Assembly (NCBI RefSeq): GCF_015234215.1
Contig: NZ_JADEKP010000001.1
Span: 310,001-374,000, forward strand
Reading direction: 5' to 3'
DNA length: 64,000 bases
Origin: Clostridium chrysemydis
GTDB lineage: Bacteria; Bacillota; Clostridia; Clostridiales; Clostridiaceae
Shown here: positions 26,622 through 35,832 of the stretch, one piece after another
Layout of the letters: every line of letters starts with the position of its first letter
How positions within the stretch are numbered: position 1 is the stretch's first letter
Notes under the pieces: model-generated
The model's input: the letters and a program-made list of their open reading frames with translations, nothing else
What the model was told of the DNA's origin: nothing
The model's database searches: none
Position numbers and translations under genes: made by a program

Positions 26622-27241
26622 CTATAAGTATAGCACTTACTAAAGGAAGACTTGAAAAGGACACAGTTAATATTTTAGAAAAGGTAGGATATGGCGTAGA
26701 AGAACTTAAAGACAAGGGAAGAAAGCTTGTTTTTAAAGATAATAAGAAAGATATAGAATATTTTTTAGTTAAGGCAAAGGATTCTATAACATATGTAGAA
26801 CACGGTGTAGCTGATATTGGAGTAGTTGGAAAAGATACTTTGTTAGAAAGTGAAAAAGAGTACTTTGAAGTGTTAGATTTAAATCTTGGAAAATGTAAAT
26901 TTATAGTTGCATCTTTACCTAATAATAATATTTATGAAAAGGTTGGACATTTAAAAATAGGAACTAAATATCCGAAGGTAGCTAGAAATTATTTTGAAAA
27001 ATTAAAGATGGATGTTGAAGTTATAAAAATTGAGGGGTCTGTTGAACTTGCACCTATATTAAATCTTTGTGATGGAATAGTAGATATTATGGAAACTGGA
27101 ACAACTCTTAAAGAAAATGGACTTGTTGTTTTAGATTCAATTTGTGATATAAGTGCTAGAGTTATAGTTAATAAAGCAAGTTTCAAATTAAAATCAAAAG
27201 AAATAAAGGAGTTTTTAAATGATATAAGAAAGGAGATTTAA
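26618..27241 (+). CDS. hisG: ATP phosphoribosyltransferase, short-form catalytic subunit
   Basis: 207 residues. It catalyses the first step, condensation of ATP and PRPP. TISIALTKGRLEKDTVNILEKVGYG starts the protein, and the PRPP-binding loop is in DGIVDIMETGTTLKENGL. The length lacks the C-terminal regulatory ACT-like domain of long HisG, which agrees with HisZ encoded just upstream. The ATG overlaps the hisZ stop (ATGA). hisD starts 1 base after its stop. Confidence 0.95.
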   Translation: MTISIALTKGRLEKDTVNILEKVGYGVEELKDKGRKLVFKDNKKDIEYFLVKAKDSITYVEHGVADIGVVGKDTLLESEKEYFEVLDLNLGKCKFIVASLPNNNIYEKVGHLKIGTKYPKVARNYFEKLKMDVEVIKIEGSVELAPILNLCDGIVDIMETGTTLKENGLVVLDSICDISARVIVNKASFKLKSKEIKEFLNDIRKEI

Positions 27242-27242
27242 T

Positions 27243-28544
27243 ATGCTAAATATCGAAGAGGTTTATTATAAAGATTTAAAATGGGAAGACTTTTTAAAAT
27301 CTAAAAATAGTATAAGTGAAATTGATCAAAACAAAACAAAAATAGTAAAAGAAATTATAGAAAATGTAAGGGTAAAAGGTGATAAAGCATTAAGAGAGTA
27401 TACTAAAAAGTTTGATAAAGTAGAGGCTTACGATTTCTTAGTAAGTGATAAAGAGTTTGAAGAGGCATTTAAAAATGTATCAAGTGAATTTATAGAAAAT
27501 ATAAAGGAAGCAAAAGAGAATATACTTGAATATCATAACCTTCAAAAACCTATTCCCTATAGGATAAATAGAGAAAGTGGAACCTTTTTAGGAAGAAAGG
27601 TTACGCCTTTAGAAAGAATTGGACTTTATGTTCCAGGAGGAACTGCAAGCTATCCATCTTCTGTTTTAATGAATGCTATTCCAGCTATAGTTGCTGGTGT
27701 TTCTGAAATTGTAATTATAACTCCCCCAGATAAAAATAATAAAATAAATCCATATGTTTTAGTAACTTCTAAAATTTTAGGTATTGATAAGGTATATAAA
27801 ATCGGAGGGGCACAAGGTATTGCGGCATTAGCGTACGGAACAGAAAGTATTAAAAAGGTATTAAAAATAGTAGGGCCTGGAAATATATATGTATCTCTTG
27901 CAAAGAGAGAGGTTTTTGGAGAAGTTGATATAGATATGATAGCAGGACCTAGTGAAATCTTAATTATTGCAGATGAAAATAGCAATCCAAAATATATTGC
28001 AGCAGATTTAATGAGTCAAGCTGAACATGATATTTTAGCATCAGCAATTCTTATAACAACTTCTAAACTTTTAGCTAAAAAAGTAAAAGAAGAAATTAAT
28101 AAAGCATTAGAGAATCTATCTAGAAGGGATATTATTTTAAAGTCTTTAAATGATTTTGGAAAAATAATAATAATAGATGATATAGAAGAGGCATTTACTA
28201 TTTCAAATGAAATAGCACCAGAGCATCTAGAAATACTTTTAGACTATCCAAGTATTTATTTAGAAAAGATAAAAAATGCAGGCTCTATATTTCTTGGGGA
28301 ATATTCTCCAGAACCTGTAGGAGATTATTTTGCTGGAACAAACCACGTTTTACCTACAGGAGGAACTGCTAAATTTTCATCTCCCTTATCTGTAGAAGAT
28401 TTTATGAAAAAATCTTCTTATGTATTTTATTCAAAAGAAGATCTTTTAAAAAATGGAGAAAAGATAATAGGTATTGCAAACAAAGAAGGACTAACTGCAC
28501 ATTCCTTTTCTGTGAAAGTGAGGTTAGAAGATGAAAAATACTGA
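27243..28544 (+). CDS. hisD: Histidinol dehydrogenase
   Basis: 433 residues, full length. It is the final NAD-dependent two-step oxidation of histidinol to histidine. Motifs include LYVPGGTASYPSSVLMNAIPA, KIGGAQGIAALAYGTESI, AGPSEILIIADE, the zinc-ligand region MSQAEHD, catalytic APEHLEI and GDYFAGTNHVLPTGGTAKF. It overlaps hisC by 14 bases. Confidence 0.96.
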   Translation: MLNIEEVYYKDLKWEDFLKSKNSISEIDQNKTKIVKEIIENVRVKGDKALREYTKKFDKVEAYDFLVSDKEFEEAFKNVSSEFIENIKEAKENILEYHNLQKPIPYRINRESGTFLGRKVTPLERIGLYVPGGTASYPSSVLMNAIPAIVAGVSEIVIITPPDKNNKINPYVLVTSKILGIDKVYKIGGAQGIAALAYGTESIKKVLKIVGPGNIYVSLAKREVFGEVDIDMIAGPSEILIIADENSNPKYIAADLMSQAEHDILASAILITTSKLLAKKVKEEINKALENLSRRDIILKSLNDFGKIIIIDDIEEAFTISNEIAPEHLEILLDYPSIYLEKIKNAGSIFLGEYSPEPVGDYFAGTNHVLPTGGTAKFSSPLSVEDFMKKSSYVFYSKEDLLKNGEKIIGIANKEGLTAHSFSVKVRLEDEKY

Positions 28545-29565
28545 AAAGTATAACCAAATAGAAGAAGGAGATTTTATAAGGTTAAATGGAAATGAAAGTC
28601 CATTTAATTTAAAAGAAGAAACTTTAGAAGAGATTTTAAAAAAGATAAAATTAGCTTCTTTTAATAGGTATCCTGAAAGTGAAAATTCAAATTTAAGAGA
28701 AGCTTATTCTAAATATATAGGAGTAGATAAAGACTCTATAATATGTGGTAATGGGTCAGATGAAATGATAGCTTTAGTTATTAATAGCTTAATAACTAAA
28801 GATGACAAGGTTCTTACTTTAAATCCTGATTTTTCTATGTATGATTATTATGTTCAAATAAATGAAGGAAATTTATTAAAGATAGATTGCATGGAAGATG
28901 GAAGCTATAAAATAGAGGATTTTTTAAGTTATAGGGAGAAAAAGGAAATAAGATTAATTATTTTTTCAAATCCAAATAATCCTACAGGATTTACTATAAA
29001 AAATAAAGACATAGAAAAGCTTTTAAAAGAATATAAAAATGCAAAAATACTTATAGATGAGGCTTATACTGAATTTAATGAGGAAACTATAATAGAAAAG
29101 ATTAAAGAGTATGATAATTTGCTAGTTACAAGGACTCTATCAAAAGCTTTTGGGTTAGCATCTATAAGAGTTGGTTTTTTAATAGGAAATAAAGCTCTTA
29201 TAAAAAGCTTAAATAATAATAAGGTTCCATACAATGTAAACAGTATATCTCAAATTATAGGATGCGAAATTTTAAAAGATGTAGATAGTATAAATAATTC
29301 AATAAAATATATAAAAGATGAAAGAGAAAGATTATTTAATAGATTAAAAGAAATTCAAAATAAGAATAATTTAGACATTAAGTTTTATAAATCTTTTGGA
29401 AATTATATATTTGGAAGAAGTAAATCTAAAGAAAAATTAGTAAGCTATCTAAAAGAAAATAAGATATTAATCAGAAGTTTTAAAGATGATAGCTTTAGGA
29501 TTTCAATTGGAAGTTTTTCTGAAAATAATATATTAATCGATAAAATAAATAGTTTTTATAACTAG
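28531..29565 (+). CDS. hisC: Histidinol-phosphate aminotransferase
   Basis: 344 residues, a PLP-dependent class I/II fold. It transfers an amino group from glutamate to imidazole-acetol phosphate. Substrate region [28 protein letters not shown] and the PLP lysine K205 in [17 protein letters not shown] are all present. Its ATG lies within the 3' end of hisD behind GAGGTTAGAAG. A second, more CobD-like homologue is encoded at 34738. This copy is the operon enzyme. Confidence 0.95.
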   Translation: MKNTEKYNQIEEGDFIRLNGNESPFNLKEETLEEILKKIKLASFNRYPESENSNLREAYSKYIGVDKDSIICGNGSDEMIALVINSLITKDDKVLTLNPDFSMYDYYVQINEGNLLKIDCMEDGSYKIEDFLSYREKKEIRLIIFSNPNNPTGFTIKNKDIEKLLKEYKNAKILIDEAYTEFNEETIIEKIKEYDNLLVTRTLSKAFGLASIRVGFLIGNKALIKSLNNNKVPYNVNSISQIIGCEILKDVDSINNSIKYIKDERERLFNRLKEIQNKNNLDIKFYKSFGNYIFGRSKSKEKLVSYLKENKILIRSFKDDSFRISIGSFSENNILIDKINSFYN

Positions 29566-29578
29566 AGGGGGCAAAAAT

Positions 29579-30160
29579 TTGGGGAGAGAATATTGTATAA
29601 ACAGAAAAACTAATGAAACTAATATAGAAGCTTATATAAATTTAGATGGAATAGGTGAAAGTGAGATTTGCACTGGGATTGGATTTTTTGATCACATGAT
29701 AGAACTTTTAGCTTTTCATAGTTCAATAGATATAAAAGTTAAATGTATTGGAGACTTAAAAGTTTGCGACCATCACTCTATAGAAGATATCGGAATAGCA
29801 CTTGGAAAAGCTTTTAAAGAAGCTATTTCAGATAAAAAAGGTATAGAGAGGTACGGAAGCTTTTATGTTCCTATGGATGAGAGTTTAGCTTTTGTATCTA
29901 TAGATATAAGTGGTAGACCTTTTTTAGTATTTGATTGTGACTTTAAAAGGGATAGTATAAATAATTTTTCAACTGAGATGGTTGAAGAGTTTTTAAGGGC
30001 TTTTGCATTTAATGCAAAAATAACTCTTCATACTAAAGTACTTTACGGAAAAAATGATCATCACAAAATAGAAGCTATATTTAAAGCTTTAGGAAGAAGC
30101 CTAAAAATAGCAAAAGAAATTACAAGTGAAAAACTTCAAAGTACTAAAGGCACAATTTAA
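29579..30160 (+). CDS. hisB: Imidazoleglycerol-phosphate dehydratase (monofunctional)
   Basis: 193 residues. The two characteristic metal-binding repeats [20 protein letters not shown] and the [14 protein letters not shown] motif, and the later [18 protein letters not shown], are intact. There is no fused N-terminal histidinol phosphatase as in enteric HisB. The start is a TTG at 29579, with AGAGGGGGC 6 bases upstream. Confidence 0.95.
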   Translation: MGREYCINRKTNETNIEAYINLDGIGESEICTGIGFFDHMIELLAFHSSIDIKVKCIGDLKVCDHHSIEDIGIALGKAFKEAISDKKGIERYGSFYVPMDESLAFVSIDISGRPFLVFDCDFKRDSINNFSTEMVEEFLRAFAFNAKITLHTKVLYGKNDHHKIEAIFKALGRSLKIAKEITSEKLQSTKGTI

Positions 30161-30178
30161 TTTATAGGAGGCTTAAAT

Positions 30179-30784
30179 ATGATTGGGGTAGTAGATTACG
30201 GAATGGGGAATTTAAAAAGTATAGCAAATGCATTAGATTTCTTAAAGATAGATTATATTATTTCAAGAAACATAGAAGAATTAGAGAGTTGTGATAGATA
30301 TATATTACCTGGAGTTGGAGCGTTTAAAGATGCTATAGAGTATATAAAAGATAATTCGTTAGATTCATTTTTGATAAAGATGACAAAAATAAATAAACCC
30401 CTTCTTGGAATATGTCTCGGGATGCAACTACTTTTTGAAAAGAGCTATGAAGGGGGAGAGACTTTAGGGCTTGGTTTAATTTCTGGAAAAGTCATTAAAT
30501 TAGACCGAGAAATGGTTAGAGTACCTCATATAGGTTGGAACTCTATAGATAAAAATAAGGATGACTTTTTAGTAAAAGAAATAAAAAATAAGACATTTAT
30601 GTATTACGTTCATTCCTTTTACGCAATAGATTATGATATTAGTGATTTAATTTTATATTCTCATTATGGTGATATTAAAATTCCAGGGCTAATTAGAAAA
30701 GGAAATATTATAGGGGCACAGTTTCATCCTGAAAAATCAGGAGAGGATGGACTTAAAATATTAAAAGCATTTAATAACATTTAA
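30179..30784 (+). CDS. hisH: Imidazole glycerol phosphate synthase, glutaminase subunit
   Basis: 201 residues, class I glutamine amidotransferase. Nucleophile C79 is in LLGICLGMQLLFE, with the His/Glu pair in GAQFHPEKSG near residue 183. It delivers ammonia to HisF. IGVVDYGMGNLKSI starts the protein. TAGGAGG precedes the ATG. Confidence 0.96.
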   Translation: MIGVVDYGMGNLKSIANALDFLKIDYIISRNIEELESCDRYILPGVGAFKDAIEYIKDNSLDSFLIKMTKINKPLLGICLGMQLLFEKSYEGGETLGLGLISGKVIKLDREMVRVPHIGWNSIDKNKDDFLVKEIKNKTFMYYVHSFYAIDYDISDLILYSHYGDIKIPGLIRKGNIIGAQFHPEKSGEDGLKILKAFNNI

Positions 30785-30796
30785 AGGGGGCAAAAA

Positions 30797-31513
30797 ATGA
30801 TTATAATACCAGCAATAGATATAATTGATGGAAAACCAGTAAGGCTTTATAAAGGTGATTATACGAAAAAAGAAATAGTAGGTGAAGATGTATTAAAAAT
30901 TGCATTAGATTTTGAAGCGAATGGAGCAAAATATATCCACATAGTCGATTTAGATGGGGCAAAATGTGGAAAAGTTATAAATAAAGATATAATTTTAAGT
31001 CTTAAAAAAAGTTTAAAAACGCCAATTGAAGTAGGTGGTGGAGTTAGAAGCATTAAAGATTTAGAAGAATTAATAGATTGTGGAGTAGATAGAGTAATAA
31101 TTGGTACTAAAGCTATAGAAGACTTAGAGTTTTTAAAAAAAGCTATAAAAAAATATAAAGAAAAGATTGCAGTAGCTATAGACTTTAAGGATGGATATGT
31201 ATGCACTTTAGGATGGTTTAATAAAAGCGAGGTTAAATATATTGATTTTGCAAAGGATTTAGAAAATATAGGTGTACAAAATATTATAGTAACTGATATT
31301 AGTAAAGATGGAACTTTAGACGGGGTAAATTTAGACGTCCTTAAAAATCTTAAAGAGGAAGTAAATATAGATATTACAGCATCGGGTGGAGTTAGAGATA
31401 TTGAAGATATTAAAAATTTAAAAGAACTTAATTTATATGGAGTTATAACTGGAAAAGCATTATATAAAAATAAGTTATCTTTAAAAGATAGTATAAAATT
31501 ATTAGAGGGCTAG
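30797..31513 (+). CDS. hisA: ProFAR isomerase (1-(5-phosphoribosyl)-5-[(5-phosphoribosylamino)methylideneamino]imidazole-4-carboxamide isomerase)
   Basis: 238 residues, (beta/alpha)8 barrel. The general base aspartate D8 is in IIPAIDIIDGKPVRL, and the phosphate loops are GGGVRSIKDLEEL and ASGGVRDIEDI. The second catalytic Asp region VTDISKDGTLDGVN is visible. It lies 12 bases after hisH behind AAAGGGGGC. Confidence 0.96.
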   Translation: MIIIPAIDIIDGKPVRLYKGDYTKKEIVGEDVLKIALDFEANGAKYIHIVDLDGAKCGKVINKDIILSLKKSLKTPIEVGGGVRSIKDLEELIDCGVDRVIIGTKAIEDLEFLKKAIKKYKEKIAVAIDFKDGYVCTLGWFNKSEVKYIDFAKDLENIGVQNIIVTDISKDGTLDGVNLDVLKNLKEEVNIDITASGGVRDIEDIKNLKELNLYGVITGKALYKNKLSLKDSIKLLEG

Positions 31514-31522
31514 GTGATATTT

Positions 31523-32287
31523 ATGCATACAAAAAGGATAATACCTTGCTTAGATGTAAAAAATGGGAAAGTAGTTAAGGGAATAAATTTTAATAAACTA
31601 AAAAATGTTGGAGACCCTGTAGAACTTGCAAAATTTTATAATGATGAAGGCGCTGATGAATTAGTATTTTTAGATATAACAGCTTCAAACGAAGAGCGTG
31701 AAATAATGAAAAATGTTGTTAAAAAGACAGCAAGTGAAATATTTATTCCATTTACAGTAGGTGGTGGGATTAGAAATATTGATGATATAAGAGAAATATT
31801 AAGGTGTGGCGCTGATAAAGTAAGTTTAAATTCTAGCGTAGTAAAAAATAAAAGTCTAATAAAAGAAGCTTCAAGTATATTTGGAAGTCAATGCATAGTT
31901 ATAGCTATAGATGCTAAAAAAAGAGAAGATAATTCAGGGTGGAATGTATTTATAAATGGAGGAAGAGTTGATACTAAAATAGACCTTTTAAGATGGGCTA
32001 AAGAAATTACAAAATTAGGAGCTGGAGAAATTTTATTAACTTCTATGGATAGAGATGGAACGAAAAATGGATTTGATTTAGATATGATAAAAGAAGTTAG
32101 AAAGGTTACTAATTTGCCTATAATAGCATCTGGAGGTTGCGGTAAAATAGAAGATTTTAAAGATGTATTAGAAGATGATATTGCAGATGCTGCACTTGCA
32201 GCTTCTTTATTTCATTATGGAGAATTAAATATTAAAGAAGTAAAGGAATTTTTAGAAATAAAAAAAATACCAGTTAGAAGGGTTTAA
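31523..32287 (+). CDS. hisF: Imidazole glycerol phosphate synthase, cyclase subunit
   Basis: 254 residues when started at the ATG at 31523, which gives [20 protein letters not shown], the standard HisF N-terminus; a GTG at 31514 in the same frame is less likely. Catalytic aspartates are in PCLDVKNG (D11) and [27 protein letters not shown] and [11 protein letters not shown] form the phosphate sites. It pairs with HisH. Confidence 0.95.
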   Translation: MHTKRIIPCLDVKNGKVVKGINFNKLKNVGDPVELAKFYNDEGADELVFLDITASNEEREIMKNVVKKTASEIFIPFTVGGGIRNIDDIREILRCGADKVSLNSSVVKNKSLIKEASSIFGSQCIVIAIDAKKREDNSGWNVFINGGRVDTKIDLLRWAKEITKLGAGEILLTSMDRDGTKNGFDLDMIKEVRKVTNLPIIASGGCGKIEDFKDVLEDDIADAALAASLFHYGELNIKEVKEFLEIKKIPVRRV

Positions 32288-32288
32288 T

Positions 32289-32612
32289 ATGATTAAAATT
32301 GATGATATAGATTTTGATAAAGGAAAGGGACTAGTTCCTTGCATAATTCAAGATTATAAAAATTTAGAAGTTTTAATGCTTGGATATATGAGTAGAGAAA
32401 GTTTGAAGAAGACATTAGAAACAAACCACACATGGTTTTTTAGTAGAAGCAAAAATAGACTTTGGAATAAAGGGGAAACATCTAATAATTTTCAAATAGT
32501 TAAAGATATAAAGATAGACTGTGATAATGATACAATTTTAATATTAGTAGATCAAATCGGGGTAGCTTGTCATACTGGAAAAAGAAGTTGTTTTTATAGA
32601 GAATTAAAATGA
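32289..32612 (+). CDS. hisI: Phosphoribosyl-AMP cyclohydrolase
   Basis: 107 residues. The zinc- and magnesium-binding motifs are [37 protein letters not shown] and [12 protein letters not shown]. It is a stand-alone domain, not fused to HisE. It lies 1 base after hisF. Confidence 0.95.
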   Translation: MIKIDDIDFDKGKGLVPCIIQDYKNLEVLMLGYMSRESLKKTLETNHTWFFSRSKNRLWNKGETSNNFQIVKDIKIDCDNDTILILVDQIGVACHTGKRSCFYRELK

Positions 32613-32626
32613 AAGGGGATTAATTT

Positions 32627-32959
32627 TTGGAAAAAATAATAAATGAATTATATAATACTATAGAGAATAGAAAAGATAAATTATCAAATGAAGGGTCTTA
32701 TACTAGTTATCTTTTTTCAAAAGGAAGAGAAAAGATACTAAAAAAGGTAGGAGAAGAATGTACAGAACTAATAATATCTAGTATGAAAGAGGATAACAAA
32801 GATGAGCAGGTAAACGAAATGTGTGATCTTTTATATCATTTGCTTGTTTTATCTTCAGATATTGGGATTTCTTTAGAAGACATAAAAAAAGAACTACAAA
32901 ATCGTAGCAAAAAGATAAATAATTTCAAAGGTGAGAGAAAGAATATAGAAAATATTTAA
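32627..32959 (+). CDS. hisE: Phosphoribosyl-ATP pyrophosphohydrolase
   Basis: 110 residues, all-alpha MazG-like fold with the EECTELIISSMKED and NEMCDLLYHLLVL metal-binding helices. It hydrolyses phosphoribosyl-ATP at step 2. The start is a TTG with AAAGGGG about 9 bases upstream. It is the last gene of the his operon, with the terminator overlapping its stop codon. Confidence 0.94.
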   Translation: MEKIINELYNTIENRKDKLSNEGSYTSYLFSKGREKILKKVGEECTELIISSMKEDNKDEQVNEMCDLLYHLLVLSSDIGISLEDIKKELQNRSKKINNFKGERKNIENI

Positions 32960-32982
32960 AAGGACTTAATTTAAGTCCTTTT
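32958..32982. terminator. Bidirectional terminator after hisE
   Basis: AAAAGGACTT / AAGTCCTTTT stem extended by A-T pairs, with U-rich sequence on both sides. It also serves the convergent PadR-linked membrane gene. Confidence 0.85.
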
Positions 32983-32989
32983 AAATATT

Positions 32990-33667
32990 TTATTCTTTTT
33001 TTTGAATAAGTTTTGGAATATACATAACTATAATTACTATAGATATAACTAAACATATTAAGTAATTAGGTATAGAAATCAAAGTAGGATTACTAAATAC
33101 TTTACTAAAAATAATAGGAAAAGCCATAGTTATAAAAAATACAGCGAAAAGGTATAAGTAATTTTTTACCCTGCTATTATTATTTGGTTTTAAACATAAA
33201 TTTAATATTATATTTATAGAGACAATAAGGCATATTGAAGTAATTATAACAGATACTCTAAGGTTAAAATTTGCATTTAATAATGTATTTAAGCTAATGC
33301 TTTTTAATGAAAATAGTTCAGTTAAGCAGCTTAGTGAGATAAAAAAAGGAAGTAACTTTAATACAGTTATAGCATTTTCAAATATTAATTTATATTTATA
33401 TGTTTTAGAGTTTTGTCTATAAGAATCTATTATATTATCACAAAATTTCTTAAAGTCATTTCCTACAAACTCATAAAGATCTTCACCTCGAACTTGCGCT
33501 GAAAGCAGCATGTCTAATATATCGTCAATAGCTTCTTCAGCATCATTTTCTACTAGTTCTAACCTTATATAACAAACTATATCTGTGATCAAAGAATCAT
33601 ATTTTCCATCAATTTTTTTTATGTTATTGTAATTGAAGTTAATTTTTTCTTTAGCATTATTATTCAT
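32990..33667 (-). CDS. PadR-linked membrane protein with an N-terminal HAAS/DUF1048-like helical domain
   Basis: 225 residues. Residues about 20-85 are helical and acidic (DAEEAIDDILDMLLSAQVRGEDLYEFVGNDFKKFCDNII), like the HAAS/DUF1048/DUF1129 domain that accompanies PadR regulators in Firmicutes. Four membrane helices follow (about 97-118, 134-158, 168-190, 198-217). The function is unknown; a PadR-repressed membrane stress protein is a reasonable guess. The ATG is behind AAGGAGAC, 11 bases after the PadR stop. Confidence 0.7.
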   Translation of the reverse strand: MNNNAKEKINFNYNNIKKIDGKYDSLITDIVCYIRLELVENDAEEAIDDILDMLLSAQVRGEDLYEFVGNDFKKFCDNIIDSYRQNSKTYKYKLIFENAITVLKLLPFFISLSCLTELFSLKSISLNTLLNANFNLRVSVIITSICLIVSINIILNLCLKPNNNSRVKNYLYLFAVFFITMAFPIIFSKVFSNPTLISIPNYLICLVISIVIIVMYIPKLIQKKE

Positions 33668-33678
33668 AAGTAGTCTCC

Positions 33679-33999
33679 TTAATCTAAAATATTTGATACT
33701 AATATATTTAATTCTATCCAGGTCTCTTTAAAGTCTTGTAATTCATTTAGCCCATCATTAGTAATAGAGTAGTATTTTCTATTTGGTCCAAGTGGAGAAG
33801 GCTTTTTTATAGAATTAAGTAAACCTCCCTTTTGCAATCTAGTTAATAGTGGATATATAGTTCCTTCGCTTACAGCTTTAAAGCCATACTTTTGAATTTC
33901 AGAAACTATTTCATAGCCGTAGGTTTCTGTTTTTTTATTTATTATTTGTAATATACATCCCTCTAAGATACCTTTTAGCATTTGCGAATTATTATTCAA
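33679..33999 (-). CDS. PadR-family transcriptional regulator
   Basis: 106 residues: winged helix with the PadR pattern ILQIINKKTETYGYEIVSEIQKYGFKAVSEGTIYPLLTRLQKGGLL, then GPNRKYYSITNDG, and a short dimerisation helix. The start is a TTG (MNNNSQML) with GGAGGAA 6 bases upstream. It is co-transcribed with the membrane protein that follows. An inverted TACTATG pair upstream (34026-34075) is a candidate autoregulatory site. Confidence 0.93.
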   Translation of the reverse strand: MNNNSQMLKGILEGCILQIINKKTETYGYEIVSEIQKYGFKAVSEGTIYPLLTRLQKGGLLNSIKKPSPLGPNRKYYSITNDGLNELQDFKETWIELNILVSNILD

Positions 34000-34025
34000 A
34001 GAAATTCCTCCAATTCTATTATGCA

Positions 34026-34075
34026 GTACATAGTAGTTAAGAAGATATTAGCATAAAAGTAAGTACTATGCAATA
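34026..34075 (-). promoter_or_regulatory. Candidate PadR operator region
   Basis: GTACATAGTA (34026-34035) and TACTATGCAATAC (34064-34076) are inverted copies sharing TACTATG, located upstream of the padR start. PadR proteins bind ATGT/ACAT-type dyads in their own promoters. The spacing here is long, so these may be two separate sites. This is seen by eye only. Confidence 0.35.
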
Positions 34076-34215
34076 CAAAGTAGATTAGTTTTATATTAAA
34101 ATTATTCTTAAAGTATTAATAAATTGTGCATAATTTAAATAAAGGAAAAAAAGGATAAATAAAGAATTAATATATATAAGAGGTAATTAAATATTGTGTA
34201 AAAGGGGATGAACTT

Positions 34216-34641
34216 ATGATAAAGATTCTAAAAGGTAAGGGGGTAACTATTTTCAGTTTATTTCTAATAATATTAGCTATTACTATTATTGCGTTTCAAA
34301 ATATTACTTATTATTCTCATGTAAAGGTTAAAATAAACAATAACACTAATTCTAATATTACTGGATTAAATATTTATTATGTTGATTCAGAAAAGAAAGT
34401 TTCAATGCCAAATTTAGGGTCAAAAACTGACTATAATATTGACATAAAAAATAAGCGTAAGGATGAATGTGAAGCAATATTTATAAATTACTTAGATAAA
34501 GAGAGAAATGAAAATAATCTTACTTTAGTTGGCTATATTGAAAAAGGATATAGTGGAGATGTAAATGTGGATATTACAGATATCGACGAAAACGGAATTA
34601 TAAATATGAAAATAAATTCAAATATTGATGTTAAGATTTAG
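34216..34641 (+). CDS. Hypothetical membrane-anchored extracytoplasmic protein
   Basis: 141 residues: one N-terminal hydrophobic helix (about 10-30, VTIFSLFLIILAITIIAF) and a beta-rich, Asn-rich outside domain of about 110 residues (HVKVKINNNTNSNITGLNIYYVDSEKKV). No lipobox is present, so it is probably anchored by the uncleaved helix. I do not recognise a family. AAAGGGGATG precedes the ATG, and a terminator overlaps its stop codon, so it is a single-gene unit. Confidence 0.7.
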   Translation: MIKILKGKGVTIFSLFLIILAITIIAFQNITYYSHVKVKINNNTNSNITGLNIYYVDSEKKVSMPNLGSKTDYNIDIKNKRKDECEAIFINYLDKERNENNLTLVGYIEKGYSGDVNVDITDIDENGIINMKINSNIDVKI

Positions 34642-34669
34642 GCTGATAGTATATCAGCCTAATTTTTTT
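34638..34669 (+). terminator. Terminator overlapping the stop codon of the preceding gene
   Basis: Perfect 11-bp stem TTAGGCTGATA / TATCAGCCTAA, followed by seven T. The TAG stop is part of the 5' arm. Confidence 0.9.
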
Positions 34670-34737
34670 ATAATGGTTATACTTAAAAATTCTCTATGTG
34701 ATATAATGTTATATATTATTTTAATGGAGGAATTTTT

Positions 34738-35817
34738 ATGTCAGTTAAACATGGTGCAAATCTTTTTGATTTAGAGAATGAATTAAAAATAGATAAAAGT
34801 GAAATTAAAGATTTTAGTTCAAATATAAACCCATTTGGTGCTTCAAAAAAGGCAAAGAAAGCTGTATGCGATAATATAGATATGGTATCTATTTACCCAG
34901 ATCCAGAATATAAGAAATTAAAAGATGCTATAGGATATTATTGTAATTCAAAGAAAGAAAATATAATACTTGGAAGTGGAGCTACAGAACTTATATCATC
35001 ATTTATAAGTACTATCTCTCCAAAGAAGGCACTTCTTATATCGCCTGCTTATTCAGAGTATAAAAAAGAACTTTTAAAAGTAAATTGTGAAGTAGTAGAC
35101 TTCTTTTCAAAAAAAGAAAATGATTTTAAGATAGATAAAGATGAATTTATAAAAGAGATAAATAGTAAAAGCTATGATTTAGTTATTATCTGTAATCCAA
35201 ATAATCCGACTGGGTTTGCTTTTAATAGAGACGAAATAAAAAGCATTTTAGAAAATACTAATACATTTATTATGATTGATGAAACTTATATAGAATTTAC
35301 AAATACTAAAAAGTATTCAAGTACACCTTTAGTTGATGATTTTAATAAGTTATTTGTAATTCGTGGGACTTCAAAATTTTTCTCAACTCCTGGAATAAGA
35401 TTAGGGTATGGACTTATATCAGATAAAGATATTTTCCAAAGTATAAATAAAAAATTAGACCTTTGGAATATAAATATTTTTGGAGTGCTTATGGGTGAAG
35501 TTATGTTTAAAGATGAGGAGTATATAAACTTCACGATAAAGCATATGGAAAAAGGAAGAGAATATCTTTATAACAATTTAAAAGATATAGATGGTATAAA
35601 GGCTTATGAAAGTAAAGGGAACTTTATTCTTTGTGAGATAACGAAAAAAGATTTAAATTCTAAAAAGCTTTATGAAATGCTACTTGAAAAAGGGATGATA
35701 ATTAGAGACTGTTCTTCATTTACAGGGTTATCAGAAAATTTCTTTAGAGTTTGTATTTTAAAAGAAGAAGAAAATAAAAAGTTAATTAAAAACTTAAAAG
35801 ATATAATTAATATGTAA
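34738..35817 (+). CDS. PLP-dependent aminotransferase, CobD/HisC-like
   Basis: 359 residues. The start KHGANLFDLENEL and the segment DFSSNINPFGASKKA are CobD-like (threonine-phosphate decarboxylases begin HGGN ... D[FY]S.N.NP.G). The PLP-site motifs are [19 protein letters not shown] and GTSKFFSTPGIRLGYG, with the lysine in TSKF. No cobalamin genes are in the window and hisC is already in the his operon, so the reaction is uncertain: threonine-phosphate decarboxylase, or a transaminase with another substrate. GGAGG precedes the ATG. A long hairpin follows the stop. Confidence 0.75.
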   Translation: MSVKHGANLFDLENELKIDKSEIKDFSSNINPFGASKKAKKAVCDNIDMVSIYPDPEYKKLKDAIGYYCNSKKENIILGSGATELISSFISTISPKKALLISPAYSEYKKELLKVNCEVVDFFSKKENDFKIDKDEFIKEINSKSYDLVIICNPNNPTGFAFNRDEIKSILENTNTFIMIDETYIEFTNTKKYSSTPLVDDFNKLFVIRGTSKFFSTPGIRLGYGLISDKDIFQSINKKLDLWNINIFGVLMGEVMFKDEEYINFTIKHMEKGREYLYNNLKDIDGIKAYESKGNFILCEITKKDLNSKKLYEMLLEKGMIIRDCSSFTGLSENFFRVCILKEEENKKLIKNLKDIINM

Positions 35818-35832
35818 TTTAATTATAAAGAT

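Noticed and set aside
27650-27985. 111-residue minus-strand ORF inside hisD
   Set aside because: It is the antisense shadow of a conserved hisD region. It has no ribosome site and no family features. The same holds for the antisense ORFs within hisG (26989), hisA (30859) and the other his genes.
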